In this document: one piece after another, positions 49,009 to 56,683 of the stretch | Numbering within the stretch: the first letter of the stretch is position 1 | Layout: every line of letters begins with the position of its first letter | Assembly (NCBI RefSeq): GCF_004297875.1 | Contig: NZ_SCSK01000003.1 | Span: forward strand, 1 to 64,000 | Origin: Pandoraea sp. | Lineage (GTDB): Bacteria; Pseudomonadota; Gammaproteobacteria; Burkholderiales; Burkholderiaceae | DNA: 64,000 bases | Reading direction: 5' to 3' | Notes under the pieces: model-generated | The model's input: only the letters and a program-made list of their open reading frames with translations | What the model was told of the DNA's origin: nothing | The model's database searches: none | Program-made: the position numbers and the translations under genes

Positions 49009-49362
49009 TCAGCGGATCAGGACCAACAGATAAGCCAAGCCAAACAGCGTCGTAAAAGCGATAGCAAGAGTCGATAGGGTTTTTTGCAAGGCGTGCCAGG
49101 CGAGGAATTCAATGCATAAAACGCGTATGCCAGCGGCCAAATGTGCGGCCAATGCAACCACCACGGCCCACTCCAGGACTCTCACTGCAGGCGTGCGCGT
49201 GACGTCGAGCAGTGTCTGTAGTGGCGCGGCACCCGTCAATGCCTGACCCAGCACCAGAAAATGCAGCGGTAGAAAGAACGCCAGCGCCAGCCCGGATAAG
49301 CGATGCGCCAGATAGAGCCGCCACGACCCGGGACGTTGCAGAGATTTCGTATGCGCGCTCAT
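49009..49362 (-). CDS. SdhC-like membrane anchor (cytochrome b), second copy
   Basis: Small membrane subunit (117 aa) with three hydrophobic helices, similar to cytochrome b556 SdhC. HRLSGLALAFFLPLH gives the RxSG...H quinone/heme signature and HLAAGIRVLCIEF the HxxxGxR motif with a heme-ligand His. The start at 49362 overlaps the stop of the first anchor. It should hold the FrdAB-like catalytic part on the membrane and reduce or oxidise quinone. Confidence 0.85.
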   Translation of the reverse strand: MSAHTKSLQRPGSWRLYLAHRLSGLALAFFLPLHFLVLGQALTGAAPLQTLLDVTRTPAVRVLEWAVVVALAAHLAAGIRVLCIEFLAWHALQKTLSTLAIAFTTLFGLAYLLVLIR

Positions 49363-49712
49363 GCGCCCCCCCAACACACGGCATATACCGCGCGCAGTCC
49401 CAGTGCGGCGAGCGCGGCGCCGTAGAGCAGGCAGGCCAGATCGAGGCCGCGCCCGCGCCAACGGGTCCATTCCAGCAAGATGTTGCGCAGGCCGAGCGGT
49501 GCGTGAATCGCCACCGCTATCACGAAGGTGCCGTAAAACATCGTCCATGGCAGGCTGGCCCGCGTGCGGCCCAGAATCGCCGCAGCGCTCAGCCCATGAC
49601 GCACGGCAAATATCAAGGTGGCCAGATGGACGGCCACGCAGCATGCCAGCACCATCGCCGTCGCACGCTGCGCGATAAAGCGCTGCATTTCGGCGCGGCG
49701 GGCAGGCGTCAT
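49359..49712 (-). CDS. SdhC/SdhD-like membrane anchor, first copy
   Basis: Membrane subunit (117 aa) with three hydrophobic helices. VAIHAPLGLRNILLEW fits the HxxxGxR heme motif and an earlier His (CVAVHLATLIFAVRHG) may be a further ligand. The start at 49712 overlaps the frdB stop by four bases. With the next gene it forms the membrane part; both carry an SdhC-like motif, so a two-heme arrangement is possible. Confidence 0.82.
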   Translation of the reverse strand: MTPARRAEMQRFIAQRATAMVLACCVAVHLATLIFAVRHGLSAAAILGRTRASLPWTMFYGTFVIAVAIHAPLGLRNILLEWTRWRGRGLDLACLLYGAALAALGLRAVYAVCWGGA

Positions 49713-50428
49713 GATTGACCTCGCAGCCATGCCTGCACGCCAGCTTTCTTCAACTCGGCAATGGCCCCGGTCAATGGCAGATGCTTCGGACAGTTGGCCG
49801 TGCAATTCATTTGTGTGTGGCATGACGGCGCGCCGGCGGCGTCGAGCACCGCGTCCAGGCGTGCTGCATTGCCAATGTCGCGCTCGTCGTTGACCAGACT
49901 CCAGGCTCGATTCAGCGCCGCCGGGCCGAGATAGTCGGGCCGTTGCGCAACCACGTCGCATGAGGCATAGCAAACGCCGCAGCCGATGCATTCGATGCTG
50001 GCGTCGGCCGCGCGGCGCGCCTTGCTCGCGGGCTGCACCGGCGCCACCTCGTCATGTCGTGTGCGGGCGCCCTGGAAGCGTCCATGCGCCTGTGTCAGCT
50101 TGTCGAAAAAAACCGACATGTCGGCGACCAGATCGCGAATCACCGGCAGGTTGCGCAGCGGGCGCAATTCCAGCGTATCGCCTTGCATGACGTCGGCCAC
50201 ATGCGTGCGGCAGGTCCAGCGCGGGCGGCCGTTGACCATCATCGCGCAGGAGCCGCACATGCCGACCCGGCACGCGAAGCGATAGGACAGGGTGGGGTCT
50301 TGCGTGCGCTGGATTTCGGTCACCACATCCAGCACCGTCTGGCTGGTCAGGCGAGGCACGGTGAAGCGTTGCAGATGACCACCCGCAACATCACCACGCC
50401 ATACATCGACGGCAAGCATCGCTGACAT
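49709..50428 (-). CDS. SdhB/FrdB-family iron-sulfur subunit
   Basis: Iron-sulfur subunit (239 aa) of an SdhB/FrdB type. It has Cys for [2Fe-2S] (Cys53, 58, 61 and 73), then CIGCGVCYASC (147-157) and CHTQMNCTANCPKHL (203, 209 and 213) for the [4Fe-4S] and [3Fe-4S] clusters. The full set supports a working electron relay from the flavin to quinone. AGGAGA lies before the ATG. First gene of the second minus-strand operon, behind its own promoter. The matching flavoprotein is coded six genes later. Confidence 0.92.
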   Translation of the reverse strand: MSAMLAVDVWRGDVAGGHLQRFTVPRLTSQTVLDVVTEIQRTQDPTLSYRFACRVGMCGSCAMMVNGRPRWTCRTHVADVMQGDTLELRPLRNLPVIRDLVADMSVFFDKLTQAHGRFQGARTRHDEVAPVQPASKARRAADASIECIGCGVCYASCDVVAQRPDYLGPAALNRAWSLVNDERDIGNAARLDAVLDAAGAPSCHTQMNCTANCPKHLPLTGAIAELKKAGVQAWLRGQS

Positions 50429-50483
50429 CGTGTCTCCTGTCGGTGTTTTTATTGTTGTTATTTAAATCATATGTATGTGTTGC

Positions 50484-50512
50484 AGTATAGGCCAACGCCC
50501 CATGCGCCGCAA
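50484..50512 (-). promoter_or_regulatory. Promoter of the frdB-to-tauE operon
   Basis: On the minus strand, TTGCGG (plus coordinates 50507-50512) and TATACT (50484-50489) are separated by exactly 17 bases, upstream of frdB. The AT-rich leader includes the palindrome-like ATCATATGTAT, a possible regulator site. This allows separate control of the two halves of the cluster. Confidence 0.65.
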
Positions 50513-50535
50513 CTGCTGCGCCGACATGGCGGCGA

Positions 50536-51549
50536 CTACGCGGCGCTTTCTCCGGCCAGGTCTCGCAATTGTCCGGCCAGACCCTCGGGCAGCGTGATGC
50601 CTTGCTGTTGCGCGTCGGCGCGCAGCTTGTCGCGGCGCGCGCCGGGCAAGCGCACTGCATCGTCCAATTGCATCGCAGCGATCAGATCCTCGACGCGCTG
50701 CGCATAGGCGGCGTTGCCCGCCAGTGCGCCGGGATCGACCAGCCAGAACAACTGCCCCAGGCAGGGCCGGTTGCCCGCCCCTTCGAAAAAGGAATCGGCC
50801 TCGAAGCCGAACTGCGAACCGGTGAGCGCGACGCACAGCAGTTCCACCATCAGCGCCAGCATGGCGCCCTTGACGCCGCCGAACGGCAGCATCATGCCCG
50901 CCAGCGCGGCCTTCGCATCGGTGGTTGGCTGGCCGTCGACATCGAGCGCCCAGTTCGGGGGGATCGGCTTGCCTTCCTTGGCGGCGATCATGATCTTGCC
51001 GCGCGCGACCTCCGAGAGCGACATATCGATCAGCAGCGGGCGGCCACTCGCACGCGGGAACACCGCGCCGATCGGGTTGGTGCCGAATAGCGCACGGCGG
51101 CCCTGCCAGGCAGGAATCGCGGCCGGAGAATTGCTGAATGCGAGTCCCACCATGCCAGCCTCGGCGACCGCTTCGAGGTGATAGGCGGCCATGCCGAAAT
51201 GGTGACTGCGCGTGATGCCGGCCACGGCGGTGCCATGCCGGCGCGCCCGCTCGATGGCGGTGTCGATCGCCAACCGGCAGGCCGGGTAGGCCAGGCCATC
51301 GGCGGCGTCGACCAGCAATGCGGCGTCGCGACCGGCGGCCAGCCGCGGCTCTGCCTTCAGATCGACGCGCTGGTGGCGAGCGTGCTCCAGATACATCGGC
51401 AGGCGTGCCATGCCGTGCGACGGCAAGCCGCACAGCTCGGCGTAGACGAGCGCCCGCGCGGTCGTGCCGGCCGCGGCGTCGCTCGCGCCGGCGCGGCGCA
51501 GGACGCGTTCGGCCAGCTCGGTGAGTTCGGTGACAGTGAATTGGGCCAT
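50536..51549 (-). CDS. comC: (R)-sulfolactate dehydrogenase, ComC type
   Basis: NAD(P)-dependent dehydrogenase (337 aa) of the Ldh2/malate dehydrogenase-2 family. RSHHFGMAAYHLEAVAEAGMVGLAFSNSP is the family signature and GGVKGAMLALMVELL a later motif. ComC interconverts (R)-sulfolactate and sulfopyruvate. It is assigned by its company with slcC and suyAB, as in Chromohalobacter salexigens, where the two dehydrogenases act as a racemase. Ureidoglycolate or malate dehydrogenase would be the alternative without context. AGGA precedes the ATG. Confidence 0.82.
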   Translation of the reverse strand: MAQFTVTELTELAERVLRRAGASDAAAGTTARALVYAELCGLPSHGMARLPMYLEHARHQRVDLKAEPRLAAGRDAALLVDAADGLAYPACRLAIDTAIERARRHGTAVAGITRSHHFGMAAYHLEAVAEAGMVGLAFSNSPAAIPAWQGRRALFGTNPIGAVFPRASGRPLLIDMSLSEVARGKIMIAAKEGKPIPPNWALDVDGQPTTDAKAALAGMMLPFGGVKGAMLALMVELLCVALTGSQFGFEADSFFEGAGNRPCLGQLFWLVDPGALAGNAAYAQRVEDLIAAMQLDDAVRLPGARRDKLRADAQQQGITLPEGLAGQLRDLAGESAA

Positions 51550-51560
51550 GGTCCTGAGGG

Positions 51561-52511
51561 CTAGGTTGCTTTCGAAGGTGTTGTGTTTTCGAGCACGGCG
51601 GCCACGCGCTGCGCCACCATCGTGCTCACACGCTGGTTGGCCTCGTGCGAGAGACCGGCGATATGCGGCGTGAGCAGCAAGTTGGGCGCGCCGGCCAGCG
51701 CGCTGCGCGCGGCCAGCGGCTCGTCCTCGAACACGTCGAGCGCCGCGCCGCCGAGGCGGCCGGCGCGCAGGGCCGCGGCCAGCGCCGTTTCATCGACCAC
51801 GCCGCCGCGGGCGGTGTTGATGAGAATCGCACCGGGCTTCATCGCGCCGAGCCGGGCCGCATCGATCAGATGGCGGGTCTGCGGGGTCAGCGGCACGTGC
51901 AGTGTCACGACGTCGGCTTGCGCCAGAATATCGTCGAGCGTGGCGCGCGTGGTCCCGTTTTCCTGCCAGCAGGCGGCGTCCGGCGGCAGCACGGCGTCGC
52001 ATGCGAGCACGTTCATGCCAAGCGCGTGCGCCAGGCGCGCGCTCAGTTGCCCGATACCGCCGAAACCTACAACGCCCAGCGTCTTGCCCGCGATCTCCCG
52101 CCCCCCGGACAACGCTGTGCGCGGCCAGGCACCCTGCGCGACCTGCTCGGTGGCCCGGTAGGTGCCGCGCAACAAGAGCAGCGCGCTGGCGATCACATAC
52201 TCTGCCACCGCGCGCGCGTTGGCGCCGGTTGCGGGCGCCACCTCGACGCGCCGCGCCGCGCAGGCGGGCAAATCGAGATTGTCGAGCCCCACGCCAAGCC
52301 GCCCGACCACGCGCAGAAACGGGGCGCCGGCGAGCAGGGGTTCGGTAACCTGCGTGCGATTGCGTACGATCAGCGCGTCGGCGTCGCTCAGCAGCGAGGT
52401 CAGTGCGGCGGGCTGCTCCACCAGGGCGGGATCGTAGTGCACGGTAAAGCGCTCACTCAGCCACGCAACGGCGGCGTCGTCCATGAATTCGGAAATGACG
52501 ATCTTCGGCAT
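51561..52511 (-). CDS. slcC: (S)-sulfolactate dehydrogenase, SlcC type
   Basis: D-2-hydroxyacid dehydrogenase (316 aa) of the SerA family. The NAD site is GFGGIG (149-154), with catalytic Arg235 (NTARGG), Glu264 (FEDEP) and His283 (TPHIAG). SlcC oxidises (S)-sulfolactate to sulfopyruvate. With ComC it converts the S enantiomer to the R enantiomer for SuyAB. The gene is 11 bases before comC and 81 after suyB; the longer gap contains GC-rich stem-loops. Confidence 0.82.
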   Translation of the reverse strand: MPKIVISEFMDDAAVAWLSERFTVHYDPALVEQPAALTSLLSDADALIVRNRTQVTEPLLAGAPFLRVVGRLGVGLDNLDLPACAARRVEVAPATGANARAVAEYVIASALLLLRGTYRATEQVAQGAWPRTALSGGREIAGKTLGVVGFGGIGQLSARLAHALGMNVLACDAVLPPDAACWQENGTTRATLDDILAQADVVTLHVPLTPQTRHLIDAARLGAMKPGAILINTARGGVVDETALAAALRAGRLGGAALDVFEDEPLAARSALAGAPNLLLTPHIAGLSHEANQRVSTMVAQRVAAVLENTTPSKAT

Positions 52512-52592
52512 GGTTCCTCGACCCGGGGGGAAGGCGGGCGGCCGAGCCGGCGAAGCGGCCCGGCCGGTGCAGGGCGCGGCGCGCCCGTTGCG

Positions 52593-53768
52593 TCAGGCGC
52601 TTTCGAACAGCCGCGTGAGTACGAACTCGCGATGACCGAGCGCCTCGGCCGAGGTGAAGCGCCCGTTGGCGGTGGCCAGCATGCACTCGAGCAGCTTGTC
52701 GCCGGTCTGATCGAGATTGAGTTCGCGTTGCAGCAAGCCGGAGCAATCGACGTCGATATGCTCGGACATCGTCCGCACGGTGCGCGGGTTGGCGCACAGC
52801 TTGATGACCGGCAGGATCGGATTGCCGATCACATTGCCCTGGCCGGTCGGGAAAAAGTGCACGACATAGCCTGCCGCGGCGCACAGCGTGACCATCTCGG
52901 CGGCGGCCGACGACGAATCCATGAACCACAGCCCGGGGCCGGTGGGCGTCTCGGCCTTGTCGAGCACGCCGTCGACCTTGCACACCTTGCCGATCTTCTG
53001 AATATTGCCCAGCGCCTTTTCCTCGATCGTGGTCAAACCGCCGGCGATATTGCCTTTGGTCGGCTGGGACTCTGAGAGGTCGTCGGTTTTCCAGCGGTTG
53101 ATCATGTCCTGGTAGCGATTGAACATGAACATGAATTTCTCGCGCACGGCGTCGTTGGCGCAGCGTGCCGCGACGATCTGCTCGCCGCCGGTGATCTCCG
53201 AGGTTTCGCCGAACACCAGCGTGTTGCCCAGCGGATAGAGCTTGTCGAAGGCGTTGCCCACGGTAGGATTCGAGCCGCAGCCGGAGGTCGTGTCGGATTC
53301 GCCGCACTTGGTCGAGACCCACAACTCGCCGATCGGGCATTCGGTGCGATGCAGCGCCGTCGCGTGGTGGACGAACTCCTTGGCCTTCTTCGAGGCGCGC
53401 ATGATGGTGTCGTGATCGCCGTGCAATTCGATGCCGAAGCCGACCACCGGCTTGCCTGTCTTGGCAATGCCGTCGACCACCCGTTTGGTCCAGCCTTCCT
53501 CGATGCCGATGACGATCACCGCCGCGACGTTCGGGTTGCTGCCGGTGCCGATCAGCGTGCGGAAATGCAACTCCAGATCGGCGCCGAACTGCAGCCGGCC
53601 ATAGGGGTGCGGGATCGCCATGGTGCCCTTGATATTGTTGGCAACCGCTTCGGCCGCGGCATTGGACAGATCGTCCACGGGCAGAATGATGACGTGGTTG
53701 CGCACGCCGACGCGCCCGTTCTCGCGCCGGTAGCCCCAGAAGGTAGTGTTTTTGTCTATGACAGCCAT
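52593..53768 (-). CDS. suyB: (2R)-sulfolactate sulfo-lyase, large subunit
   Basis: Large subunit (391 aa) of SuyAB, which cleaves (R)-3-sulfolactate to pyruvate and sulfite. It belongs to the UxaA/GarD dehydratase family: [27 protein letters not shown] near the start and [20 protein letters not shown] in the centre. Altronate dehydratase has the SAF domain fused in one chain; here it is split, as in SuyAB, and the size agrees with the known large subunit of about 42 kDa. No hexuronate genes are nearby. Confidence 0.9.
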   Translation of the reverse strand: MAVIDKNTTFWGYRRENGRVGVRNHVIILPVDDLSNAAAEAVANNIKGTMAIPHPYGRLQFGADLELHFRTLIGTGSNPNVAAVIVIGIEEGWTKRVVDGIAKTGKPVVGFGIELHGDHDTIMRASKKAKEFVHHATALHRTECPIGELWVSTKCGESDTTSGCGSNPTVGNAFDKLYPLGNTLVFGETSEITGGEQIVAARCANDAVREKFMFMFNRYQDMINRWKTDDLSESQPTKGNIAGGLTTIEEKALGNIQKIGKVCKVDGVLDKAETPTGPGLWFMDSSSAAAEMVTLCAAAGYVVHFFPTGQGNVIGNPILPVIKLCANPRTVRTMSEHIDVDCSGLLQRELNLDQTGDKLLECMLATANGRFTSAEALGHREFVLTRLFESA

Positions 53769-53814
53769 GATGGAATCCTCGATAGGAAATTGAGCAGGGT
53801 GGACGATGCGCGAC

Positions 53815-54096
53815 TTACCAGCGCTTGGTCTTGATGTTGTGCACGTGGGCGTGATCGCCCGCCTTGATCGGGGCGACGACCTTGCCGATGTCCACGCCAT
53901 ATTTGTAGACCGTGTCGCCGACCTGCATGTCGCTCAGCGCGACCTTGTGCCCGATCGGAATGTCCTGACGTGCCTTGACCTGAATGATCTTGTCTTCGTC
54001 CATGATCCAGGCATTGAGCTCGGTGCCCGCCTGAATTCCTTCCACCACCGCCACGGCAACCGTGTCCTTGGCTTCGTGCAGTACCGCATGAATCAT
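53815..54096 (-). CDS. suyA: (2R)-sulfolactate sulfo-lyase, small subunit
   Basis: Small SAF-domain subunit (93 aa) of sulfolactate sulfo-lyase. [23 protein letters not shown] is the SAF signature. Its size is near the known SuyA (8-10 kDa). It opens the first operon behind a near-consensus promoter; AGGAG lies 8 bases before the ATG. suyB follows after 46 bases. Confidence 0.9.
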   Translation of the reverse strand: MIHAVLHEAKDTVAVAVVEGIQAGTELNAWIMDEDKIIQVKARQDIPIGHKVALSDMQVGDTVYKYGVDIGKVVAPIKAGDHAHVHNIKTKRW

Positions 54097-54167
54097 GATT
54101 ATCTCCTCGCTTTGAATGGCGTCCTCGCCCAGGCAGTCGGCGCCGATGGGTCGTCCTGGTGAGTTGC

Positions 54168-54196
54168 ATAGTATGCACAAGTGAGATCAATGTCAA
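54168..54196 (-). promoter_or_regulatory. Sigma-70 promoter of suyAB-slcC-comC
   Basis: On the minus strand, TTGACA (plus 54191-54196) and TACTAT (54168-54173) are 17 bases apart: a perfect -35 and a good -10. It lies about 70 bases before the suyA start. Confidence 0.85.
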
Positions 54197-54218
54197 CTAA
54201 GTGATCTATATGAGTTGA
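54193..54218. promoter_or_regulatory. Putative GntR operator between the divergent promoters
   Basis: A perfect 6-bp inverted repeat TCAACT-N14-AGTTGA overlaps both the suyA -35 and the gntR -35, so one bound dimer could block both genes. The region also holds two related half-sites (AAGTGA, at about 54178 and 54200). Confidence 0.55.
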
Positions 54219-54242
54219 TTGAATTGTCCCGAATGCTAGAAT
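54215..54242 (+). promoter_or_regulatory. Sigma-70 promoter of the GntR gene
   Basis: TTGATT (54215-54220) and TAGAAT (54237-54242) are 16 bases apart, about 30 bases before the start codon. Confidence 0.7.
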
Positions 54243-54271
54243 AGCCGCATCCGCAGGAGACTGATTTCACT

Positions 54272-55024
54272 ATGAACAACGATATTGCAATGCCGCACAC
54301 CGCGATGATCGGCAGTACTCTGTATAAAGAGGTCAAGCGCGGCATCCTGGCGGCACTGGCCGGCGGGGAATGGAAGGCGGGCGAGGCGATCCCGGCCGAG
54401 CGCAAGCTGGGCGAGCGCTTCGGCGTATCGATCGGGACGCTGCGCAAGGCGATTGACGAGCTGGTGGCCGAAAATATTCTGATCCGCCACCAGGGGCGCG
54501 GCACCTTCGTTGCCACGCATGCGCGCGACCATCACTATTTCCGGTTCTTCCGGGTGGTCCGGCAAGATGGTTACAAAACCTATCCCACGGTCGTGCTTGA
54601 GCGTTTTCGCAAGGCCAAGGCCAGCCGCGAAGCCTGCGAGAAGCTGGGTCTGGGCACGGGGGCGAAGGTATTTCAGTTCACCAACCGGTTGATGCTCGAC
54701 GACGACATCGTGATGCTCGACGAAATCACGCTGCCCGAAGCGCTGTTCGCCGGCCTGACCGAGGCCGATCTGCGGGATCGCCCGACCACGTTGTACAACC
54801 TTTACCAGGATGTCTTCGGTCTCAATGTGATTCGCACCGACGAGCGCCTGCGGGCGGGGCTTGCCGAGGGCGACTCGGCTCGCCTGCTGGGTGTGCCGAG
54901 CGGCACGCCGGTCATCGAGTTGCGCCGGATTGCGTTTTCATATCACGACCAGCCGGTCGAGTGGCGCATTTCGCGCCTGAATACCGAGAAATACGAGTAT
55001 CTCGTGAGCGAGGCCGGGGCATGA
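54272..55024 (+). CDS. GntR-family regulator of the sulfonate cluster (HutC/UTRA type)
   Basis: Regulator (250 aa) with an N-terminal winged helix (about 15-85, with IPAERKLGERFGVSIGTLRKAIDEL and RHQGRGTFVA) and a C-terminal UTRA ligand-binding domain (about 105-245, ending WRISRLNTEKYEY), typical of the HutC subgroup. It is divergent from suyA, with overlapping promoters and a candidate operator. I infer that it represses the operon and that a pathway sulfonate is the inducer. The downstream small gene overlaps its stop. Confidence 0.9.
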   Translation: MNNDIAMPHTAMIGSTLYKEVKRGILAALAGGEWKAGEAIPAERKLGERFGVSIGTLRKAIDELVAENILIRHQGRGTFVATHARDHHYFRFFRVVRQDGYKTYPTVVLERFRKAKASREACEKLGLGTGAKVFQFTNRLMLDDDIVMLDEITLPEALFAGLTEADLRDRPTTLYNLYQDVFGLNVIRTDERLRAGLAEGDSARLLGVPSGTPVIELRRIAFSYHDQPVEWRISRLNTEKYEYLVSEAGA

Positions 55025-55383
55025 GCGCGCCGCGCGCCATCGACTTCGATACGCGCAAAGCACTACTGTTTGCCCTGACCGCCGAGCGGCTTTCGGCCTT
55101 TTACGAATATGGACAGTGGATGACCGGGCCGCAGGGCGCGACCCTGGCGGCGCAATGGCTCTCGCGCTCGAAACTCCAGCTGGCGCTGGCAGAGCGCCGC
55201 CTGCTATCGGACCTGAGCGACCAAATGGCTCGTGAGTTGGCCGGCACGCTCTCGCGCGAAGCCGGGCTCTACACGGCGCACGCCATGATGGAGGCGCTCG
55301 ATCCGAACCATCGCTCCGACATCGCATTCGATTTGCTCGACGAGTGCGAGCGACTGCTGCGCGAAAACGGCGTGACCGAATAG
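55021..55383 (+). CDS. Uncharacterised small protein coupled to the GntR regulator
   Basis: A 120-aa, mostly helical, cytosolic protein without Cys, signal peptide or membrane segment. Charged helices dominate, with AALAERRLLSDLSDQMARELAGTL-like heptad character from about 45 to 80. I do not recognise a family. ATGA overlap with the GntR stop makes co-translation likely, so it may serve the same sulfonate system, or it may belong to the chromosome edge. Confidence 0.7.
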   Translation: MSAPRAIDFDTRKALLFALTAERLSAFYEYGQWMTGPQGATLAAQWLSRSKLQLALAERRLLSDLSDQMARELAGTLSREAGLYTAHAMMEALDPNHRSDIAFDLLDECERLLRENGVTE

Positions 55384-55413
55384 GCCGCGCCTGGCGCGAG
55401 GAGATATTCAAGC

Positions 55414-56046
55414 GTGACCGATCCTGGAACTTCCGATGCGCGCGCCGTCGCGCCAGCGGCCGAGCGCAATCGCGACGCCATTCTGACGGTGCTGCGGCGC
55501 GTCCTGCCGGGCACCGGCACCGTGCTGGAAATCGCCAGCGGTACCGGCCAGCATGCGGTGTATTTCGCCGCGGCGTTGCCGAACCTGACCTGGCAGCCCA
55601 GCGACGCCGATGCCGCCGCACGCGACTCGATCGCGGCCTGGCGCGCTCACGCCGGGCTGGCGAATCTGCGCGCGCCGCTGGCGCTTGACGTGTGTGGCCA
55701 GCCATGGCCGATCGATGTCGCGCAGGCGCTGGTATGCATCAATATGATCCACATTGCGCCGTGGGCGGCAGCCGAACATCTGTTCGCCGGCGCCGCAGAG
55801 GTGCTGAGCCCCGATGGCACGCTGTTTCTCTATGGGCCGTACAAGCGCGGCGGCGAGCATACCTCGCCGGGCAACGCGGCGTTCGATGCGCAATTGCGGT
55901 CCCGCAATCCGGCCTGGGGCGTGCGCGACATGGAAGTGGTGACGCAACTGGCCAGCAGCCACGGCTTCCCGTTGATCGAGGCGGTGCCGATGCCGGCCAA
56001 CAATTTCAGTCTGGTCTTTCGGAAGGGCAGTCCGAGCCGCGCTTGA
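55414..56046 (+). CDS. DUF938 (SAM-dependent methyltransferase-like) protein
   Basis: A 210-aa methyltransferase-fold protein of the DUF938 family. VLEIASGTGQHAVYFA is SAM motif I, and INMIHIAPWAAAEHLFAGAAEVL and FLYGPYKRGGEHTSPGNAAFD are family blocks. The substrate is unknown. It starts with GTG at 55414; GAGGAG lies 8 bases before it. It is the first gene right of the sulfonate region. Confidence 0.85.
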   Translation: MTDPGTSDARAVAPAAERNRDAILTVLRRVLPGTGTVLEIASGTGQHAVYFAAALPNLTWQPSDADAAARDSIAAWRAHAGLANLRAPLALDVCGQPWPIDVAQALVCINMIHIAPWAAAEHLFAGAAEVLSPDGTLFLYGPYKRGGEHTSPGNAAFDAQLRSRNPAWGVRDMEVVTQLASSHGFPLIEAVPMPANNFSLVFRKGSPSRA

Positions 56047-56068
56047 GTCGCAGGCCAGGCGCGCCCCG

Positions 56069-56683
56069 TCAGGGCCGCTGACGCACTGCGCTTTTGGGCC
56101 GGAATGCCTTGCACACGCCGTCGTGCGTGTCGATATAGGGCCCGCCGATCAGGTCGATGCAATAGGGGACGGCGGCAAAGATACCGTGCACCAACGTGTT
56201 GCCCTGGGCATCCTTGAGACCCTCCAGGGTTTCCTGGATAGATTTCGGCTGGCCGGGCAAATTGATGATCAGCGCCGCATGCGCCGGCGTCTCTCGGATC
56301 ACCGCCACTTGGCGCGACAGAATCGCGGTGGGCACGAAGTTCAGGCTGATTTGCCGCATCTGCTCGCCGAAACCGGGCATTTCCCTGGTGCCGGCAGCCA
56401 GCGTGGCCTCGGGCGTGACGTCGCGTCGTGCCGGCCCGGTGCCGCCGGTAGTCAGCACTAGATCGCAACCGGCTTCATCGACCAGTTCGATCAGTGTGCG
56501 CACGATCGTCTGGTGCTCGTCCGGAATCAGACGGGTTTCGGCCTGCCAGGGGCTGGCGAGCGCCTGACCCAGCCAGGCCTGCAGGGCCGGAATGCCCTGA
56601 TCCTGGTAGGTGCCCTGGCTCGCTCGGTCACTGACCGACACCAGGCCGACCAGCAGTTCGTCGGGATGATGACGCGCTTTCAT
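56069..56683 (-). CDS. mog: Molybdopterin adenylyltransferase
   Basis: Activates molybdopterin with AMP before molybdate insertion (204 aa). [19 protein letters not shown] and the motif [20 protein letters not shown] are diagnostic, and [17 protein letters not shown] is a later conserved block. Length fits the bacterial Mog/MogA family. The start overlaps the darP stop (ATGA). Confidence 0.94.
   Translation of the reverse strand: MKARHHPDELLVGLVSVSDRASQGTYQDQGIPALQAWLGQALASPWQAETRLIPDEHQTIVRTLIELVDEAGCDLVLTTGGTGPARRDVTPEATLAAGTREMPGFGEQMRQISLNFVPTAILSRQVAVIRETPAHAALIINLPGQPKSIQETLEGLKDAQGNTLVHGIFAAVPYCIDLIGGPYIDTHDGVCKAFRPKSAVRQRP

Noticed and set aside
51645..53075. 476-codon plus-strand frame opposite slcC and suyB
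   Set aside because: Antisense shadow spanning two real genes and their gap.
52593..54096. Altronate or galactarate dehydratase instead of SuyAB
   Set aside because: The family is shared, but the split SAF subunit, size of the large subunit and the slcC, comC and tauE neighbours all fit sulfolactate sulfo-lyase. No hexuronate genes are near.
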